A stretch of DNA of 46,040 nt, taken from positions 1 to 46,040 of the forward strand of contig DAIEGL010000119.1 in NCBI GenBank assembly GCA_027356255.1, written 5' to 3'. This DNA comes from Geobacter sp. (lineage in GTDB: Bacteria > Desulfobacterota > Desulfuromonadia > Geobacterales > Geobacteraceae). Of this stretch, positions 27,329 to 36,409 are shown in pieces (position 1 is the stretch's first letter; every line of letters starts with the position of its first letter). Under the pieces are notes generated by a model, which did not search any database, was not told the DNA's origin, and saw only the letters and a program-made list of their open reading frames with translations. A program made the translations under genes and the position numbers.

Positions 27329-27375
27329 GGGTATTTCTCCGGTTATCTTCATATCCGCTGTTCCATGACAATGGG

Positions 27376-30300
27376 TTACCATGGCGTCACCGCGTTCCAG
27401 TTATTGTCCGGCCACGTACCGGTGGGGTGGCAGTTGACTCCCTGCTGGTGAGCACCGTTCGGGAAACTGCCGGAAGGAGTTGATGTTCCTGGATATTCCG
27501 AATCAATGAAAACATTGCTGTTGGAACCCGGCTGCCCGCCTGAGGCTCCCCTGCCCCGATGCTTGTAATCGAGACAGTTAGTGATCATGAGCCGCGGCAG
27601 ACCACTCGTGTGCGGGACATGACACTTGGAGCAGGAGTAGGAATGGCGGGTATTGGCTCCCCATCCCTTGACCGACTCATGAATCCGGTCCACGCTCTTC
27701 CATGGCTGGTTCTTGTTGATACCGTCAGTAAGGTTGCTCTTGTAATGGCAGCGCAGGCACAACCCGGCAAACTTGCTGTCGTCCTCGGTGATCCGCTGTC
27801 CGCCAAAGGTGTTCTGGTCGGTATGGATAGTGGGAGGGCCGTATTGCTTGTTCCCGCCGGGAGGATTATTCAAGTCCGCCTGAGCGGCATCCTCCTTGTA
27901 AGGGGAGGTCATCCAGGTCCCCTTCAGCATCGGTACTGCATATGGCTGTTTCGCACCCAGGGTCGGGCTCACTCCGTGCGGATCATGGCATGGGGTGCAG
28001 AGGCCGTTGATCTTGTTCTGCGCCGCTGTCGTATGATTCAGGAAGGAAGATGCTTTCAAGTGACCCCCCTTGATCGTCGCAGCCTTGTAGGGATACCGCA
28101 ACATGAAGCCGGGAGAGGTTTGCCCGAATGATGAGGAATCGAAGTACCCCTTGATCGGCGCCGTCTCCCCGAAGGTGGACTGATATCCCCAAGGGGTGGT
28201 CCCCGCATTCTGGGTCAGGTGGCAATCGAAGCACTGGCCTGCGCCGGCATTGTAGGGATTGACGGCGCCTGTGGCGGTATTGGCCGAGGCCTTGTAGCTC
28301 ATGCTGTAACCGCCCTTCCCTGCCTGGGTTTCCTTCAGGTTCGCGCCGTTTTGCGTGCCGTTGAAGGTGACGTAACTGGACGTAATCCCCACCACCTTGG
28401 AGCCGTGGGAACTGTGGCAGTCGAAGCACTGCACGTTCTGGCCGCCGCCGCGCGTATTGGGTATGGCGGAGTCGAGACCGTTGGCCGGGTCATACCCGCC
28501 CTGGTTGGCAGCAGCGTTGCCATGGGCCGAATACGCCTTGGTGACCTTGTCCTTCTGGTTGGCGTTCGGATAGGTGGTGGAGTTGTACTTGCCCCAGGTC
28601 GTGGTGCCGGTCTGCGAGTAGCGCGCTGCGACGCTCTGCAGGTCCCATGCGTACTGACGCGGCGTTTTGCAGTCGTTGAACGGCTGGGTGTTGTTGTTCT
28701 GGTCGCTGTGGCAGCCGATGCAGACGTTGGTGATCTTCGCCACCTCGCTCCTCTCGTTGGCTGTGCCTATGTTGCTCGCCAGGAACTCCACCGCAGTGCT
28801 GTAAAGTTTGTAGACGGTCGGCCTGACACCCGGCCCCCATATGACCAGATCAACTGGAGCGTTTTTGACCGATGAATAGTTCTTGTAGTTGTATCCCTTG
28901 TGGTGCTTGACGTCGATAAGCCCTTCGGGAGTCGATTCCCAGTGGCATGCGTAGCAGTGCTTGTTGGTGACCGTGACACCCTGAACATGATGGGAGTTCG
29001 CCTTCATCTGGCCCATGATGTCCATGCGCATGCCGATGGTGCCGCTGTGGCACTTGGTGCAGTCCCGCGGCAGGCCGAATGCCGAATGACGCGGCACGGG
29101 CTTGTTCATGTGGCAAGTATTGCACGGCTGGTCGTCCGCATGGCTGTCGGTGAACCTATGTTCGTGGCAGGAGGTGCAGACACGGCTGGCATTGTGACCG
29201 TCTCCGCCATCGGCTCTATAATGCTGGCTCCCCGCGGAATGACAGACGTTGCAGATGCCGTTGTAGGGGGCGGTGATCCTGGCATAATCCAGCCCGCTCT
29301 GTTTCCTGTTGAAGACCACGTCCGCCCTGGTCCGGGGGATGCCGAAAGTGCCGTCAGTGGTGGTTGCGACCTTGCTCTGGATCATGTAGATGTTGCTGTC
29401 GCCGTGGGGATCGTGGCAGTCCCAGCAGAATTTGCCCCCTCTCCAAATGCCGTCCTGCATGTAATCACGGTTGTGCTTGTAGCCGAAGTGGACCGAGGAC
29501 GCACGCGCCTTCTGGGGCTTGATGAAACCGGTCCCCGGGTCGAAACCGAGGGAATACTTCAATGGATTGTCTGCCGGCGGCGTATGGCAACTGTTGCACT
29601 TGCCGCCCGTGTCGTCGTCGTGGCACTTGAGACAGACACCCATCATCAAATACTGGTTCTTCACATCCGCCTTCTGGTCGGCTGTCCACGAACCGGCGTT
29701 CACGTTATGCCTCTTGAGATCATTCGTGGGATTGGTGGGGTCCACGTAATGGCAGGAGGAGGTGAGACAGGACGTTCCGCCACCGGTCATGACCGTGTGG
29801 TCCGGGCGGGGGGCGGCAGTACCGTCAGGCCACTGTGCGGCAGGATCCGCACCCAGCGAGGTCAGCTGCGGTGCCAGCGACTCGCTATTGTCGTGACAGG
29901 AGAGGCATTCGCTGTCTAGCCCTACCATGTGGCAGTAAACGCACTCCTTCTCGAAACGATCGGCAAACTGGGTATGCTGACGGAGGCGGAACGGGTTGGA
30001 CGCGTCGTTATGAAGCACGTTATTGTCATGGCAGTACCAGCATGGATTGCCGGGGAAGTTGGCGGCCGGATTGCCGCTTGCAGGGTAAGGTCCGGCGGAT
30101 GCGGGACGCCCGTGCCCGGTGGTCACCCATTCGGTCAGGTTGATCTTGGCCTGGGTACTGTAGAGCTTGAAGCCGAAACTGTCCGCATCCGGCCCGGTGG
30201 TGCCGTGGCAGGTCAGACAGACGACGGCGCTGTTTACGGACCCTCCCCACTGGGGATCGGTTCCCCCGGAGTGGCAGGCAGTGTTGGAGCAGGTCTTGGT

Positions 30301-32199
30301 GACCGGGTTGTACGAACCGCCCTGTTTGAATACAACGTCCTTCGTCTTGTTGACGTGGAAATCACCGTTAAGGTGGGCAACCTCGGTCATGCTGCCTGTT
30401 GGAATACCCGCTGAATGACAATCGGTGCAGAGGCCGTTGGTTACAGTTGCGGCATGGCACTGGTCGCAGGTGAAATTGGTATCCGTGTGGCGGGGGTGGG
30501 AATTTGCCCGGGCGGTGCCTGTCCCCTGGTTCGCAAACATCGGTGCTGCAGCCTTCCATTCCTGCCCGGCAGGCCACCCGGTTTTTACGGTCCAGACCTT
30601 GCCGTCGGCATCCACCCTGCCGTCGTGACAACCGGCGCTGGAACAGGTGCCGCGCGGATGGCCGTGACAGCTGTTGCAGTCAGTCTTGGGTGCGGTCCAG
30701 GCAAAGGGGCGGACCTGCTCGGGGTTCGTGGTGCCGTCGCTGTGGCAGTAAACGTTGTCACAGACCTTGGTGTTCGGGTCGTAAGTCGGGGCGGGTCTGC
30801 CGACGATCGCCCATTGGGGGGACATCACCACATCCTTGACGCCGTTCAGGTGCTTGCTCCTGTCGATGATGTTGCCGGTGGAATCGACCGTGGCGTTGTG
30901 GCAGTAGCTGCAGGGATACTTCCTTATCCACTGCGGGCCGACCAGCCTGCTATGGCCGTTGGAAGTGATATTCATGTATGGGGTGCAGTACCCTTTTGTC
31001 GCGTCCCAGATCCCTCCCGTCGCTGAGCAGTCGGCAGGAGTGTTGTCGGCAGTCCGTCCCCTGTGGCAAGAGTAACATTTCATCGGCGCGGTATCGGTCC
31101 ATTTGACGGCAATGGTCGGAGGGCCTCCGGCTGCGTTGCTGTGACAATATGTATTGCCGCAACCTTTACCAGTGCTGTCGAAGTTCCCCCCTTCCTTGAA
31201 AATCACATCCTTAGTCTTGTTGACATGCTTGCTTCTGTCGATGATCGTGTCGTTACCGCTTACAGTCCCCTTGTGGCAACGGTCACAGGCGAAGGCATAG
31301 CCTGAACTTCCTGTATGTTTGCCGTGTCGGCCGCTCAGGGTGGTGGCATCCCCTGCACCGTCATGACAGCCGGTGCAATCGAGCGTCCCCCCCCACGCGG
31401 GTGGGGTTTTCGCCTCGCCGCCGTTGCCGTCACTGTGGCAGTAGAGATTGGTGCAGACGCCGTTTCTCGAAGGATTTCGACTGGGGAGATAATCGGGATA
31501 GCTGACGTTGCCGCTATAACTACCGTTGTCGTTCGGCGCAGCTGTAAAACGAACGATCAGGGGGCGGTTGCCGGCGCTGGTGGCATGGGCAAATGGGTTG
31601 ACTTCGCCCATGTGGTCGTTGTGACAGTTGGAGCAACTGCCGGTGTCCGTTCCGTAGTAATCGCCGTGCTTTTTACCGGGACCGCTCGTCGCCGGATGGT
31701 TGCCGTCTTGCGGCGGCGAGACGTGACAGGCGCTGCATCCGGCCGGAGCATTCAAAGATGCGCTACCCCAGGTGGGGGTCTCCGACTCGAAATGGCAATT
31801 GACATTGGTGCAAGTACCTAGCGCCGGGGATGGCGTCTGGGGAAACGGGGTGGTGTAGTGGTTATATACGGCAGGCAGTGGGGAGTTCTTGATATTGGTA
31901 GATAGCTGTATCACCCCGTCCCGGTGGCTTGTGGTGTATGTGCCGCTTCCCGGATGGCAGGGGATGCAGCTAACTCCATCGGCATTGGGTGGGAGATGGT
32001 TGCGATGGGTCCCCTGAAATCCGCCCGTGGTGATGTTTCTGTATGGAGCATCCACCGGCCGGAAGTCCCGGCTGTTTCTCGTGCCGTGACAGTCGTAGCA
32101 ACCCAACGACGCTTCCGCAGTGCCGGCCCACATAACCATGACCGCCAGCAACAAGCCCCATACCGCGGCTAGCCAATCCTTCCCCTGAACATCGCTCAA
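27376..32199 (-). CDS. giant multihaem c-type cytochrome, up to 36 haems
   Basis: 1607 residues from a TTG at 32199, preceded by GGGGGTGG and giving a clean signal peptide (AAVWGLLLAVMVMWAGTAEA, then S-L-G). A TTG at 32289 would add 30 residues before it. By eye there are 29 CxxCH motifs (first CYDCH near residue 34, last CSKCH near 1520) and seven CxxxxCH motifs (CTNVNCH, CTNLYCH, CGNTYCH, CDNVYCH, CSSAGCH, CSNTACH, CLTSSCH), all in the N-terminal half. There the CxxxxCH-then-CxxCH pairs with HVNKTKDVVFKQGG linkers recur, as in the Geobacter CxxxxCH/CxxCH repeat family. No membrane anchor follows the signal peptide. Likely periplasmic or outer-surface electron transfer. Upstream of and probably co-transcribed with the FN3 giant. 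Confidence 0.93.
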   Translation of the reverse strand: MSDVQGKDWLAAVWGLLLAVMVMWAGTAEASLGCYDCHGTRNSRDFRPVDAPYRNITTGGFQGTHRNHLPPNADGVSCIPCHPGSGTYTTSHRDGVIQLSTNIKNSPLPAVYNHYTTPFPQTPSPALGTCTNVNCHFESETPTWGSASLNAPAGCSACHVSPPQDGNHPATSGPGKKHGDYYGTDTGSCSNCHNDHMGEVNPFAHATSAGNRPLIVRFTAAPNDNGSYSGNVSYPDYLPSRNPSRNGVCTNLYCHSDGNGGEAKTPPAWGGTLDCTGCHDGAGDATTLSGRHGKHTGSSGYAFACDRCHKGTVSGNDTIIDRSKHVNKTKDVIFKEGGNFDSTGKGCGNTYCHSNAAGGPPTIAVKWTDTAPMKCYSCHRGRTADNTPADCSATGGIWDATKGYCTPYMNITSNGHSRLVGPQWIRKYPCSYCHNATVDSTGNIIDRSKHLNGVKDVVMSPQWAIVGRPAPTYDPNTKVCDNVYCHSDGTTNPEQVRPFAWTAPKTDCNSCHGHPRGTCSSAGCHDGRVDADGKVWTVKTGWPAGQEWKAAAPMFANQGTGTARANSHPRHTDTNFTCDQCHAATVTNGLCTDCHSAGIPTGSMTEVAHLNGDFHVNKTKDVVFKQGGSYNPVTKTCSNTACHSGGTDPQWGGSVNSAVVCLTCHGTTGPDADSFGFKLYSTQAKINLTEWVTTGHGRPASAGPYPASGNPAANFPGNPCWYCHDNNVLHNDASNPFRLRQHTQFADRFEKECVYCHMVGLDSECLSCHDNSESLAPQLTSLGADPAAQWPDGTAAPRPDHTVMTGGGTSCLTSSCHYVDPTNPTNDLKRHNVNAGSWTADQKADVKNQYLMMGVCLKCHDDDTGGKCNSCHTPPADNPLKYSLGFDPGTGFIKPQKARASSVHFGYKHNRDYMQDGIWRGGKFCWDCHDPHGDSNIYMIQSKVATTTDGTFGIPRTRADVVFNRKQSGLDYARITAPYNGICNVCHSAGSQHYRADGGDGHNASRVCTSCHEHRFTDSHADDQPCNTCHMNKPVPRHSAFGLPRDCTKCHSGTIGMRMDIMGQMKANSHHVQGVTVTNKHCYACHWESTPEGLIDVKHHKGYNYKNYSSVKNAPVDLVIWGPGVRPTVYKLYSTAVEFLASNIGTANERSEVAKITNVCIGCHSDQNNNTQPFNDCKTPRQYAWDLQSVAARYSQTGTTTWGKYNSTTYPNANQKDKVTKAYSAHGNAAANQGGYDPANGLDSAIPNTRGGGQNVQCFDCHSSHGSKVVGITSSYVTFNGTQNGANLKETQAGKGGYSMSYKASANTATGAVNPYNAGAGQCFDCHLTQNAGTTPWGYQSTFGETAPIKGYFDSSSFGQTSPGFMLRYPYKAATIKGGHLKASSFLNHTTAAQNKINGLCTPCHDPHGVSPTLGAKQPYAVPMLKGTWMTSPYKEDAAQADLNNPPGGNKQYGPPTIHTDQNTFGGQRITEDDSKFAGLCLRCHYKSNLTDGINKNQPWKSVDRIHESVKGWGANTRHSYSCSKCHVPHTSGLPRLMITNCLDYKHRGRGASGGQPGSNSNVFIDSEYPGTSTPSGSFPNGAHQQGVNCHPTGTWPDNNWNAVTPW

Positions 32200-32238
32200 G
32201 GTCCACCCCCTGTCTCGCAAAAACGCCGGTCCTTGAGC
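32194..32238 (-). promoter_or_regulatory. hairpin enclosing the cytochrome start codon and ribosome site
   Basis: On the minus strand GCTCAAGG (32231-32238) pairs perfectly with CCTTGAGC (32194-32201); one mismatch and two more G/C pairs extend the stem inward. The TTG start (32197-32199) lies in the right arm. The ribosome site GGGGGTGG spans the loop edge (plus-strand 32203-32210). This could gate translation. If translation starts at 32289 instead, the segment is coding. Confidence 0.5.
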
Positions 32239-32410
32239 CGTAAGAGCTTCAAAGGGCCATGACGTAACTATCCTGAAAGGATTTTGCAATTACAATGCCG
32301 CAGCAATATATGAAAATTAATCTATGCCAAGAGCATCGGGGTAAGGTTCCAGAAGGGTTGTTTTGAACGGGAATGACTCTGCATGTGGTGGGATGGCTGA
32401 ATATCGCTGT

Positions 32411-32439
32411 ATTTTAACTGTAGCAGTCCCTAACATCAA
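32411..32439 (-). promoter_or_regulatory. candidate promoter of the cytochrome/FN3 operon
   Basis: Minus-strand TTGATG (32434-32439) and TAAAAT (32411-32416) with 17-base spacing; the -10 is five of six to consensus. Transcription would start near 32404, giving an RNA leader of roughly 200 bases. The rest of the 294-bp gap 32200-32493 holds no gene I can support. Confidence 0.45.
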
Positions 32440-32493
32440 CTGCGGTCTTGCGGAAGAAGATCATACTGACAAAAATGCCGGGCCAGGGGTTAT

Positions 32494-33126
32494 TCAGGTG
32501 ATTACCTCGTCAGGCAGTTCATTCCCCCTGTCCGCCCTTTTAGGGAAATGGCGGGCCAGTTCCCCACCGCACGAAGAGATGACGGAACAGAGTGCTGAAC
32601 AGGCGTGCCCTTCTCTGATACCGATGGCCAATTCAGCGGCAAGACTCCCCCAAGATTCGGGCCTGATCCTGACGTTGATCCCCCGGTCCCCCAGTATCCA
32701 GACCTTTCGTTCCAGAAGGGAGATGAATATGAGAACACCGGTCTCATCCATGGTGCGATAGAGACCCTTTTCGTAAAAGGCCTTGACCGCCCTGTTGCGG
32801 ACCGCCTCGTTCAGCCTTTTCCGGCCGACGAAGGCGAGCTTCAGGCGGGGAAAGTGGACAAAGAGAAACATGGTGGGAATTCCCAGCAAAAATGCGAGGG
32901 GGATATAGGACCAGATCGTCACGTGACGGATGATTATGGAAACGACCAGGGCGAGGAGGCCAGAGAGGAACATGACCCCTAAAAACCGCGCCTCAAGATA
33001 GCTGTCGCTCTCCGCAACGACCATTGTGGCAATCTGCCCGGAAGTGCCGGCCTCTGCAGAGGCCACCGCCAGGCGGATATGCTCCTTCTCCTCATCAGTG
33101 AAAAAGTCCTGAGCTTTCTTGATCAT
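32494..33126 (-). CDS. TPM-domain membrane protein
   Basis: 210 residues. The N-terminal part (DFFTDEEKEHIRLAVASAEA, then GTSGQIATMVV) is a TPM domain. Two hydrophobic segments follow near residues 50-90 (FLGVMFLSGLLALVVSIII and IPLAFLLGIPTMFLFVHF), then a second TPM-like half with GVLIFISLLERKVWILGDRG. Inner-membrane protein of unclear biochemical role. It is downstream of a second TPM protein and lemA on the same strand, a common grouping. Confidence 0.85.
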   Translation of the reverse strand: MIKKAQDFFTDEEKEHIRLAVASAEAGTSGQIATMVVAESDSYLEARFLGVMFLSGLLALVVSIIIRHVTIWSYIPLAFLLGIPTMFLFVHFPRLKLAFVGRKRLNEAVRNRAVKAFYEKGLYRTMDETGVLIFISLLERKVWILGDRGINVRIRPESWGSLAAELAIGIREGHACSALCSVISSCGGELARHFPKRADRGNELPDEVIT

Positions 33127-33174
33127 CTCTCTTGCACCCGTCGGAAAATTCCGTGAATAACCGGAGTTTGACAG

Positions 33175-34029
33175 CTACCAGTCCCCGGAAGCCCCGCCTC
33201 CGCCAAAGTCGCCCCCGCCGCCGGAAAAACCACCCGAATCGCCACCGCCGAAAAACCCACCGCCGAAACCTCCGCCTATAAAAGGGCCACCGAAGAACCC
33301 ACCACCACCGCTGAATAGAAAACTGAGCAACAGTCCGACAAAGAAGCCGGCTACGGCCGCTAACGCCAGTATCAGAAGAGAGAGACCGGGAAAGGCAAGG
33401 AGCGCAACGATGGGAAATCCGACGGCGCCGGCGATTCCCCCCAGCACCCGGGACAATGCGCCCAAAAACACGGCCGCCAGGCAAACGAAGATGACAAGTG
33501 TGAAGGCAGGATGGGCGCCCTTCCTGCCGTGACGCAGGTCTGAGGATGAAGCTTTGTACTCGCCCCTGACAACCGCCATTATGGCGGAAATGCCGGCTTT
33601 AACCCCGCCGTCAAAGTCCCCCTGCTTGAAGCGGGGCACGATTTCCCCCCGAACGATCCGGCCGGAAACCAGATCGGTCAACCGCCCTTCCAGACCCCTC
33701 CCCACTTCAATCCTGACTTTTCGCTCATCCTTTGCGATCAGGAGCACGGCGCCGTTATCGACTCCCTTTTGCCCTATCTTCCATGTCTCGGCCACCTTTA
33801 TGGAGTATTCCTCCAGGTTTTCGCCGGCCAGCGTCGGGATAGTCAGCACGACAATCTGGGTGGAATCGCTCCGCTCAAACTCGCTGAGTTGCTCTTCAAG
33901 CTCCTGAACCGTGGCAGGGGAGAGAATTCGGGCATAATCGTTGACATGGCCGCGGAGAGGAGGCACATCGAGGGGGTAAGCCGTGCAGGGGAGAAAAAAC
34001 AGCAGAATGAGGATGAGTATTCGTTTCAT
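33175..34029 (-). CDS. TPM-domain protein with glycine-rich tail (YgcG-like)
   Basis: About 284 residues from MKRILILILLFFLPCTAYPL; an ATG two codons earlier (34035) is equally possible, and the frame is open to 34140 without a signal. The TPM domain spans about 25-170 (GHVNDYARILSPATVQELEE, GVDNGAVLLIAKDERKVRIE). Two hydrophobic segments follow, and the tail is glycine/phenylalanine-rich (FIGGGFGGGFFGGGDSGG). Membrane-anchored, domain in the periplasm. It sits between lemA and the other TPM gene. Confidence 0.88.
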   Translation of the reverse strand: MKRILILILLFFLPCTAYPLDVPPLRGHVNDYARILSPATVQELEEQLSEFERSDSTQIVVLTIPTLAGENLEEYSIKVAETWKIGQKGVDNGAVLLIAKDERKVRIEVGRGLEGRLTDLVSGRIVRGEIVPRFKQGDFDGGVKAGISAIMAVVRGEYKASSSDLRHGRKGAHPAFTLVIFVCLAAVFLGALSRVLGGIAGAVGFPIVALLAFPGLSLLILALAAVAGFFVGLLLSFLFSGGGGFFGGPFIGGGFGGGFFGGGDSGGFSGGGGDFGGGGASGDW

Positions 34030-34108
34030 GACCATCCCGACTTCGTCCCCTTCCCGCCTGGAAGAGGACGAAGGTTGCTTTGGACCTAGGATTCGGCAGT
34101 TGAAAGGG

Positions 34109-34693
34109 CTAGAACTTGATTTTCGGCGCCGCCTTGGCACCTTCTTCCGCCTTAAACGGCTCCTTGCGCGTCAGGTGGAGGAGCAGCGAATTGGTCACCG
34201 AATTGGGAAACGTCCTGATGCTGGTGTTGAAATTCTGCACCGCCTTGTTGTATCTGGTTCTGGCGACGTTGATCCTGTTTTCGGTCCCTTCCAGCTGGTT
34301 TTGCAGATCCATAAAATTCTGGTTCGCCTTCAGGTCCGGATACCTCTCCACAACCACCATCAGGCGGGAAAGCGTGGAGGAAAGCTGGCCCTGCGCCTGC
34401 TGGAACGCTTCCACGGACCGGGGATTATTCAGCATATCCTTTGAAAGGCGGACGGAGCCGACCTTGGCCCTCGCCTCGGTGACCGCCGTCAACGTGTCCG
34501 CCTCGTGTTTCGCATACCCCTTTACCACCTCGACAAGGTTGGGAACCAGATCGGCACGGCGCTGGTAGGCGGCCTCCACATCCCCCCAGGCGGCAAAAAC
34601 CGACTCTTCATTGGCTTGCATGGTATTGTAGCCACAGCCCCAGAGGCTTGAAAGAACGAAGACTGCTAGTAAAACGAACAAAAGTCTCTTCAT
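34109..34693 (-). CDS. lemA: LemA family lipoprotein
   Basis: 194 residues. The signal peptide ends in SSLWGC, a lipobox, so it may be lipidated; most LemA proteins have an N-terminal membrane anchor. The helical LemA core is seen in [40 protein letters not shown] and [20 protein letters not shown]. It begins the lemA-TPM-TPM group. Function in bacteria is poorly defined. Confidence 0.93.
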   Translation of the reverse strand: MKRLLFVLLAVFVLSSLWGCGYNTMQANEESVFAAWGDVEAAYQRRADLVPNLVEVVKGYAKHEADTLTAVTEARAKVGSVRLSKDMLNNPRSVEAFQQAQGQLSSTLSRLMVVVERYPDLKANQNFMDLQNQLEGTENRINVARTRYNKAVQNFNTSIRTFPNSVTNSLLLHLTRKEPFKAEEGAKAAPKIKF

Positions 34694-34723
34694 AACTCCT
34701 CCCCAATTCGATTTAATAGCAAT

Positions 34724-35002
34724 TTAAACACAGGATGTGGATTTGTCATCATCCTTATACAGTATTTTCATGGCAATGAGGAGTGAATAACAGGCGATGG
34801 AGAATGTGTTGGCAACAATGAGGGGTGTATCGCCGATCAGAAAACCGTAAACGAGCCACAGAACCATGCCGATATTCAGTAGAACCGGTTGCCAGATGGA
34901 GATGTCGCGCGCCTGCCTGGTGCGGTAAGTCCTGACCACCTGCGGCACGGCGGCCGCGCTCGTTATGGCACCGGCAACAAGACCTAAATGGGTTATGCTC
35001 AT
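34724..35002 (-). CDS. SemiSWEET-type small transporter
   Basis: 92 residues with three membrane segments, the size of SemiSWEET sugar transporters, which work as dimers. It has the PQ-loop signature AAAVPQVVRTYRTRQARDIS and LLNIGMVLWLVYGFLIGD. Its start overlaps the trmJ stop (ATGA at 34999-35002), so it is translated after trmJ. The substrate is unknown; sugar is the family expectation. Confidence 0.85.
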   Translation of the reverse strand: MSITHLGLVAGAITSAAAVPQVVRTYRTRQARDISIWQPVLLNIGMVLWLVYGFLIGDTPLIVANTFSIACYSLLIAMKILYKDDDKSTSCV

Positions 35003-35736
35003 GAGCCTTTTTTCCCTTTGAATTCCGAGGCTGCCCAGTCAATCTGGGACATCATGCCGCGCAGGACCGCGACTTCCCTTTCATCGAGCTCCGCGCGCGA
35101 GTAGATGCGGCGGAGGGTGCGCATGAGATGTGCTGGATTTTGCGGGTTGAGAAAACCGATCCGCAACAGGGTCCGCTCCATCTGACCGTAGAGCGCCTCC
35201 ATGGCGGCAGAATCGGCAAGCGCCCTCGGCTCGGGAGGGGGTGAAGCGCCCGTGCCTTTAAACAGTTCGTAACAGAAGATCAGTACCGCCTGGGCAAGGT
35301 TCAGAGAACCGTATTCATCGGCAGTGGGAATGGTCGATTGCCAGCGACAGAGGGCGACCTCGTCGGTGGTAAGGCCGCTGTCCTCGCGGCCGAAAACCAG
35401 GGCCACACGGTGCATGCCCTGCTGCGCGTTCACCCTGGCCGCTATTTCCTCAGGGGTGGATATCTCCTGTCGGTATTTACCATGCCGCCGCGTCGTGGCG
35501 ACCGATATTTCGCACTCCTCAAGCGCCTCTTCGAGAGAGGTGAATATCCTGGCACTCTCCAGGACGTCCCGGGCTGAAACCGCGAATTTCAGCGCCTCTG
35601 GATGATCGACCTGGCAAGGATTCACCAGGCGAAGGTCTGTGAGCCCCATGTTTTTCATGGCACGACAGACCATCCCTATGTTGCCGGGGCTCTGTGTCCC
35701 CACCAGGACTATGGTGATAGTTCCCTTAGTATTCAT
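34999..35736 (-). CDS. trmJ: tRNA/rRNA 2'-O-methyltransferase, TrmJ family
   Basis: 245 residues from the ATG at 35736; a TTG one codon earlier is possible. SPOUT fold with VLVGTQSPGNIGMVCRAMKN at the N-terminus, LVFGREDSGLTTDEVALC, and the SAM knot SLNLAQAVLIFCYELF. TrmJ methylates the 2'-OH of nucleotide 32 in tRNAs. The C-terminal helices (RRIYSRAELDEREVAVLRGM) fit the TrmJ group. It is followed by the overlapping SemiSWEET gene. Confidence 0.9.
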   Translation of the reverse strand: MNTKGTITIVLVGTQSPGNIGMVCRAMKNMGLTDLRLVNPCQVDHPEALKFAVSARDVLESARIFTSLEEALEECEISVATTRRHGKYRQEISTPEEIAARVNAQQGMHRVALVFGREDSGLTTDEVALCRWQSTIPTADEYGSLNLAQAVLIFCYELFKGTGASPPPEPRALADSAAMEALYGQMERTLLRIGFLNPQNPAHLMRTLRRIYSRAELDEREVAVLRGMMSQIDWAASEFKGKKGS

Positions 35737-35776
35737 CAAGCTCTACCTTTTCATTGTTCGGTTTGACCATCGACCA

Positions 35777-36385
35777 TCAACCGTCTTTCTTCATCCTCCG
35801 CAGACGGGCTAGAGCAGGTCTTCTGCGCCACCAGGCATGTATGAAATGCGACAACCACATACAGGCGATGAAAAAAAGCAGGACCAGCATCAGATACGGC
35901 TCGTAATGCTGCACATCTTCGACAAAAAGGGAAGCGCTCTTGCCGAACATATAGCCGGCAACAGAAAAGAGCACCGCCCAGGTAAAGGCGCTTATCAGGT
36001 TCAACCAAAGGAAACGGAACGCTGCTAGGTTGGTCATCCCCAGTATGAGGGGGAGAACTATGCGGAAACCATAGGTGTAGCGGGAGACAAAGGCGACAAA
36101 GGTGCCGTATTTCTCTATCAGCTTGAGCGCCTTGCGGAACTTCCTGGCTATGGAGGTAAAAAGCCGCAAGAGCAACGGTCCTTGCCAGCGCCCCAAATAA
36201 AAATAAAACTGGTCGCCAAAAAAAGAACCGGCGAAAGCGGTGAAGATAACGCCGAAGATATTCAAGTATCCCTGGAAAGCGAACAGCCCGGCCATGATGA
36301 GGATGGCCTCGCCCTCGAGAAAGGTGCCCAGGAAAAGAACCCAGTAGCCGTGCAACTCAAGGTAGTCTTTGAGAAATTGCTGCAC
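35777..36385 (-). CDS. DedA family inner-membrane protein
   Basis: 202 residues from a GTG at 36385 with AGGAGG eight bases upstream. Several membrane segments. It carries the DedA signature AGSFFGDQFYFYLGR and VSRYTYGFRIVLPLILGMTN with its conserved arginines. The C-terminus is cytoplasmic and basic. DedA proteins are linked to lipid flipping and envelope integrity. It lies 97 bp after the L,D-transpeptidase gene, with a large hairpin between them. Confidence 0.9.
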   Translation of the reverse strand: MQQFLKDYLELHGYWVLFLGTFLEGEAILIMAGLFAFQGYLNIFGVIFTAFAGSFFGDQFYFYLGRWQGPLLLRLFTSIARKFRKALKLIEKYGTFVAFVSRYTYGFRIVLPLILGMTNLAAFRFLWLNLISAFTWAVLFSVAGYMFGKSASLFVEDVQHYEPYLMLVLLFFIACMWLSHFIHAWWRRRPALARLRRMKKDG

Positions 36386-36409
36386 CGCTCCTCCTGGGGA
36401 AAACAGGAG

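Noticed and set aside
28900-29919. 339-residue plus-strand open frame inside the cytochrome gene
   Set aside because: It is an antisense shadow of the G/C-rich cytochrome reading frame, with no ribosome site and a low-complexity product.
31670-31690. Frameshift or gene split in the 4.8-kb cytochrome frame
   Set aside because: The frame is continuous with haem motifs spaced throughout, so there is no sign of a break.
27376-32199. CRISPR array or tandem DNA repeat in the cytochrome
   Set aside because: The repeated linker and haem-motif DNA is diverged coding repetition, with no regular spacers or conserved direct repeats.
32200-32493. GEMM (cyclic dinucleotide) riboswitch before the giant cytochrome
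   Set aside because: Such switches precede cytochrome genes in Geobacter, but the core GACGCAAAGCC-type sequence and its flanking helix are absent on the minus strand here.
32363-32761. 132-residue plus-strand open frame over the end of the TPM gene
   Set aside because: It overlaps a well-supported minus-strand gene and its promoter region, and shows no domain.
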